Part shown: in pieces, positions 19,512-22,846 of the stretch
Position numbering within the stretch: the first letter of the stretch is position 1
Layout of the letters: each line of letters opens with the position of its first letter
The notes under the pieces: generated by a model
Database searches by the model: none
Seen by the model: the letters and a program-made list of their open reading frames with translations, nothing else
Told to the model about the DNA's origin: nothing
Virus record (IMG/VR): IMGVR_UViG_3300020411_000944
Span: 1 to 22,846 of that record
Length of the DNA stretch: 22,846 bases
Reading direction: 5' to 3' (one strand)
Source: a virus
Program-made: the position numbers and the translations under genes

Positions 19512-21254
19512 CTAAACCCAGGTATAGACTGAGGACTTATTGTTGTCTATTCTATTAGCCATATCTCTTTGTTCTTTATTCATTCCTAACACTAAGTGGT
19601 CTGCAGAGGCTTGAGGGTTGTCTAAATAGTCTTGTAGCATAGATTGCCATTCTTCTGCTTTACGTGCCTTCACGGCCTCGTGAGCACTGATAGAGAGGGC
19701 ATCTGTAAAATACTTAACCCCTTGTGCAAGACAATCTAATCTGTCATCATGTCTTATTGCACCTTTCTCTCTACACATCCTACCCATTTGGTAGAATAGC
19801 ATGTACATGAGTCTCTTTTCAGGAGCTTCATCTTTGTTAGAGGCGTAATCCCACTCTATAACTTTTTTGTCTACTACTAACCTGTGTTGGTTCATGACAG
19901 GTTCTAGAGAGTCTATTATTCTGTCTTCTTTTCTAACGTTAGCTCTAACTTCTTCTACATCTATGTGTTGGCCTGTCATCTGTAGATGTTTTTTAAATAA
20001 TTCACAGACAATACCATCACCGAAGTTAGTTTCAATTACAAGTTTAGTAACTCCATATTTTCTACATCCTCTAAGTATATTGAGCAAGGTATCGTCAGAG
20101 TATCCGTCCCTATACGCACGCATTTCATGCAGAAAGAGGAATCCATTCTTTTGGGATATAAAAGCTGCTGCTGTTTCATCCGTTCCTCGACCCGACGGAT
20201 CGACGGAGCATATAGTTTCGCTATACTCTGTCCACTCTCCTTGAAGCTGCATCGGAGAATAAAAATAATCTCCTGGTAAGCCGACAGTGGGTAATTCTTT
20301 AATGACGTTTTTGGGATCTGAGCACCAGATAATTTGATCGGGAGCAGACTTAGGGTTAACACTGGTGACAATGAGATCAGCCATCTTAAGAGGGAATTTC
20401 TCTGCATCACTTAAACTTGTATCTAATTGGAACTGAAGCATGTAGTTACTCCGTCCCATAGCAGCTTCACGTTCTAATAGGTCGTCATTAGCAAATCTAT
20501 CAGGGTCGGTGACTTCCCATTCATCAGCACCTTGATCTAGATCCTCTTGTATCTGTGGTGCTAGAAGTCCTTCGTATTGACTAAGTTTGTCTTTTCTTGG
20601 ATATCTTGAGGGCCAAACAAAGGGACGGTAGTTACGCTCAGCCAGCTTACGATAAACAGTAAAAACAGTCTGAGGAGTCCCAAGGTAGCAAATACGGCTA
20701 TCGTTTTTGGGGGTAAGGATACTTTCTGCTTCCGTACAGAGTTGAAGAAGTTTCTCACGCATCAACTCCGTCATACTGTTTCCTGGTACTTCTATATCGT
20801 CTAGAACCATGAGGTCTGCACGAGAACCAGTTAGTTGCCCAGTGATACCAACGCTTTTTACGCTTGGAGCCTGATGAGGCGAGCACTGTACGTCGAAGGA
20901 TATACGACTCCACCTTGCCTCGTCGCTTTTTGGTTGTAGGTGTTGTAACCACGGTGTTTCAATAATTAGTTTCTGTAGGAAGATTGACATGTTATCTGCA
21001 CGTTCTTTAGATGCAGATATAATCATTATCTTTCTTTCTGGGTCTTTAAATAGTGTCCATAAGACAAAAGCACCTGTAATCCATGATTTACCGACTCCTC
21101 GGAAAGCTTGGATCTGTAGACGCTTTGGTCCGTGTTGTAAGTAGTCTGCAATAGCAAACTGTGCTCTTGTAGGAGGGGGTAGATCAAGCTGTTCCCATAA
21201 TGCGGTCAGAAACAGCTTGAAATCGTCCTGTAAGGCCTCTAAAGGGTTAGTCAT
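19512..21254 (-). CDS. Terminase large subunit, T7 gp19-like
   Basis: The 580-residue protein has an N-terminal packaging ATPase with Walker A AFRGVGKSW (residues 50-58) and Walker B LMVLDDIE (148-155), and a C-terminal RNase H-like nuclease with D352 (SVDPSGRG), E408 (VIETNFGDG) and a final acidic site HDDRLDCLAQG. It cuts concatemeric phage DNA and pumps it through the portal. T7 gp19 is 586 residues, so it is full length. It begins 10 nt after the preceding unknown gene. The small terminase subunit is not evident in this window and may be beyond the right edge or highly divergent. Confidence 0.96.
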   Translation of the reverse strand: MTNPLEALQDDFKLFLTALWEQLDLPPPTRAQFAIADYLQHGPKRLQIQAFRGVGKSWITGAFVLWTLFKDPERKIMIISASKERADNMSIFLQKLIIETPWLQHLQPKSDEARWSRISFDVQCSPHQAPSVKSVGITGQLTGSRADLMVLDDIEVPGNSMTELMREKLLQLCTEAESILTPKNDSRICYLGTPQTVFTVYRKLAERNYRPFVWPSRYPRKDKLSQYEGLLAPQIQEDLDQGADEWEVTDPDRFANDDLLEREAAMGRSNYMLQFQLDTSLSDAEKFPLKMADLIVTSVNPKSAPDQIIWCSDPKNVIKELPTVGLPGDYFYSPMQLQGEWTEYSETICSVDPSGRGTDETAAAFISQKNGFLFLHEMRAYRDGYSDDTLLNILRGCRKYGVTKLVIETNFGDGIVCELFKKHLQMTGQHIDVEEVRANVRKEDRIIDSLEPVMNQHRLVVDKKVIEWDYASNKDEAPEKRLMYMLFYQMGRMCREKGAIRHDDRLDCLAQGVKYFTDALSISAHEAVKARKAEEWQSMLQDYLDNPQASADHLVLGMNKEQRDMANRIDNNKSSVYTWV

Positions 21255-21264
21255 GTGTGTTTGG

Positions 21265-22626
21265 TTATTTATTAATTTTCAAAGCCTTATTAAGCCTATG
21301 ATCAAGTCTTAGGTTAAAGTTTTTCTGTGCTGTAGATCCTGAATATGATTTAGCTCCAGCTTTAGGTGTTTCCAAACCAAACACTTCTTTGACTTTTGGA
21401 TGAACACCACCAGTATTAGGTGCTTTTTGTAGAGTCATCAATAATTGCTTAACCTGATTAGGATCTTTAGGGTTAATAACAGCTATCTCACCATATTTCT
21501 CTGGATGCTTAAGAATTTTATTTCTTAGATGTTGTGGATGTAGAGAGGCTAATTCAGGATGTTTTCTAAGTATAAAATTCAACTTCATATTCATGAAATT
21601 ATTTGTCAACCTATGTTGATCGTAAGCAACTTTCCTTAACATCTTTGCTTGTGCTTTAGCTCCCATTGTTTGCCAACGACCATTAGCCATTAAAGCTTCT
21701 ATTTGCTGTCTTTCAGGTATTGAATCATATAATCTGTGTAAAGTATCATGATCAACACTACCTTTTTTACGAGACCAAGCCCAGACAATATTCTCTCCAG
21801 CATTACCAGTTTTAACTTTATCTTTCCATAACACTGTGCTTACAGCTTTATTATTTGGTGTATCTAAAGCTCTTCCCCAGAAATCAATATCTAGTATATG
21901 ATGTGAATCAGCTTTTTGAAGACTACCACCACTATACTTAACTAAATATTTTAATGGACTATTTTCAACTTGACTTGAAATTATAGCTTTTTTATTTCTT
22001 GAACTAAGTTTATCGTGCCTACCTGATTCAACATAACGTACTACTTTAGATAAAGCTGTATCAGATTGTTTTTGAGCACCAGTTATACCTAACTTTTCAA
22101 CATTTTCTTTAGTAACCTTACCCCATGTAGCAGCCGCCTCATCAGCGGTCATTTGAAATGGTTTAGAACCGTCAATTATCGGTTCAACTGTTTTTGGTAT
22201 ATTTCCCAAATCTGAACCAATTGTAGCTAATACAGGTTGTGGTTTAATGGATGTTAAAGCGTTAGTACCACCTTTAAGTTCACCAAAACCAGGATAGACC
22301 CCATAACCTATTGTTTTACCAACATTATAAGGGACATTGTATTTTTGTGCAGATAGACCTACTTGATTAGCCCAAGCTTCTTCTCCAGGTAATTCAGTGA
22401 ATTCACCAAACTTTTGTAAAGCTGGTGCAACCTTTTGTACTAAAGGATTATTAGCTATATTCTCACCAGCTTTGTTTAACCAATTCCATGTAGGTGCTGG
22501 TATATCTTTGGGTGAATTGTATTCTTGTCCTTTAAAATAATATCTAGTTTGACCATCCTTACCTATCATAGTTTCAGTACCATGAGGTAAATGTTCATTT
22601 TCATGCAAACTACTTAACACACCCAT
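21265..22626 (-). CDS. Unknown 453-residue late protein upstream of terminase
   Basis: A 453-residue basic protein. It begins MGVLSSLHENEHLPHGTETM and has GKDGQTRYYFKGQEYNSPKD, a motif common to phage minor structural proteins. The middle has SHHILDIDFWGRAL and GENIVWAWSRKKGSVDH, and the C-terminus is rich in Lys/His/Asn. The His-His-x-x-Asp/His-containing segment is vaguely like HNH-type nucleases, but no full motif is confirmed. Its AT-rich codon use resembles neighbouring late genes. It lies in the interval between tail fibre and terminase, where T7 has lysis and small terminase genes. I do not recognise a family; a structural or DNA-processing role is possible. Confidence 0.7.
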   Translation of the reverse strand: MGVLSSLHENEHLPHGTETMIGKDGQTRYYFKGQEYNSPKDIPAPTWNWLNKAGENIANNPLVQKVAPALQKFGEFTELPGEEAWANQVGLSAQKYNVPYNVGKTIGYGVYPGFGELKGGTNALTSIKPQPVLATIGSDLGNIPKTVEPIIDGSKPFQMTADEAAATWGKVTKENVEKLGITGAQKQSDTALSKVVRYVESGRHDKLSSRNKKAIISSQVENSPLKYLVKYSGGSLQKADSHHILDIDFWGRALDTPNNKAVSTVLWKDKVKTGNAGENIVWAWSRKKGSVDHDTLHRLYDSIPERQQIEALMANGRWQTMGAKAQAKMLRKVAYDQHRLTNNFMNMKLNFILRKHPELASLHPQHLRNKILKHPEKYGEIAVINPKDPNQVKQLLMTLQKAPNTGGVHPKVKEVFGLETPKAGAKSYSGSTAQKNFNLRLDHRLNKALKINK

Positions 22627-22629
22627 AGC

Positions 22630-22773
22630 TTACCTCATCGTTTTGAACTGTTTCCCTCTATCTTCAAAATATGCTTCCTTAGCTTCCCTCATCTCTTTGT
22701 ATTCTTTTGCATCAGCTTTGTCTTTTTTAGACTCATAGGTTGCTGTACCTGTAAATTCTTTTTTCTTTGCCAT
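22630..22773 (-). CDS. Small charged protein (47 aa)
   Basis: The 47-residue protein has MAKKKEFTGTATYESKKDKA then KEYKEMREAKEAYFEDRGK, a single highly charged helix. Its ATG overlaps the preceding stop as TAATG, and its stop is 3 nt before the next ATG, so translation is likely coupled. I recognise no family. Its size and lack of a hydrophobic core suggest a helical adaptor or disordered protein. Confidence 0.65.
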   Translation of the reverse strand: MAKKKEFTGTATYESKKDKADAKEYKEMREAKEAYFEDRGKQFKTMR

Positions 22774-22846
22774 TAGCTGATATGATTTAGTATAAGTTGC
22801 TCTCTGGAAGGGTTACGTCCATATGTCTGACGCATCCATCCGAGCC
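22773..22846 (-). CDS. C-terminal end of an upstream gene (partial)
   Basis: One reading frame is open from the right edge to a TAA that overlaps the next ATG. The last residues are GWMRQTYGRNPSREQLIL and NHIS. The TAATG coupling, used throughout this genome, supports this frame over the two others, which have stops nearby. The product cannot be identified from 23 residues; tail fibre or a small late protein is possible. Confidence 0.5.
   Translation of the reverse strand, partial: LGWMRQTYGRNPSREQLILNHIS

Overview
The window is part of a T7-like marine cyanophage (a cyanobacterial podovirus of the Autographiviridae type, resembling the Prochlorococcus/Synechococcus group that includes P-SSP7). 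All supported genes lie on the minus strand, so the biological order runs from high to low coordinates. The lineage is shown by a single-subunit T7-type RNA polymerase, a gp2.5-type SSB, endonuclease I, a fused primase-helicase, a family A DNA polymerase, a FEN-like exonuclease, T7-type portal, scaffold and terminase, and three auxiliary host-type genes: a high-light-inducible protein (hli), a TalC-type transaldolase and ribonucleotide reductase. Most of the DNA is AT-rich, except for a GC-rich island near 18.45-18.61 kb.

Layout in transcription order. (1) 22846-19512: late end of the genome, with three proteins of unknown function followed by the large terminase. (2) 19511-18720: a hairpin-rich leader and talC. 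(3) 18719-18067: a gene-free stretch of about 650 bp with a GC-rich island, inverted repeats and a good host-type promoter pointing into the early genes. Late genes abut early genes here, so the mature genome ends (direct terminal repeat) probably lie in this interval and the window is a concatemeric or circularised assembly. (4) 18066-14953: early region of small genes, most of them of unknown function. (5) 14953-6584: RNA polymerase, SSB, endonuclease, primase-helicase, a DNA polymerase split into exonuclease and polymerase genes, 5'-3' exonuclease, a DUF3310 protein and a MazG-like pyrophosphohydrolase. (6) 6584-4495: class I ribonucleotide reductase, nrdA and nrdB. (7) 4520-1: an ORFan block, then portal, scaffold and the start of hli. 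In relatives hli is followed by psbA and the major capsid gene, which would lie beyond the left edge.

The most unusual part is the early region. Between consecutive small genes there are four compact tRNA-like elements, each with an acceptor-like stem, a short internal arm or linker, and a canonical T-arm with a UUC-type loop. A complete tRNA-Asp(GUC) follows, then two paralogous long hairpins that covary with each other. Each element begins at or within about 10 nt of the preceding stop codon, except the first, which lies in the leader. I read this as an RNA-punctuation system in which RNase P/tRNase Z and RNase III would cut the early polycistron into single-gene messages. The same 3 kb holds eleven copies of the heptamer CAAGGAC on the coding strand, far above chance.

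The metabolic genes fit together: talC diverts host carbon into the pentose phosphate pathway, NrdAB makes dNDPs with the reducing power and ribose so gained, the 5'-3' exonuclease and endonuclease I probably degrade host DNA, and the T7-type replisome uses the dNTPs. Functions of the small proteins and of the RNA elements are inference from sequence alone.
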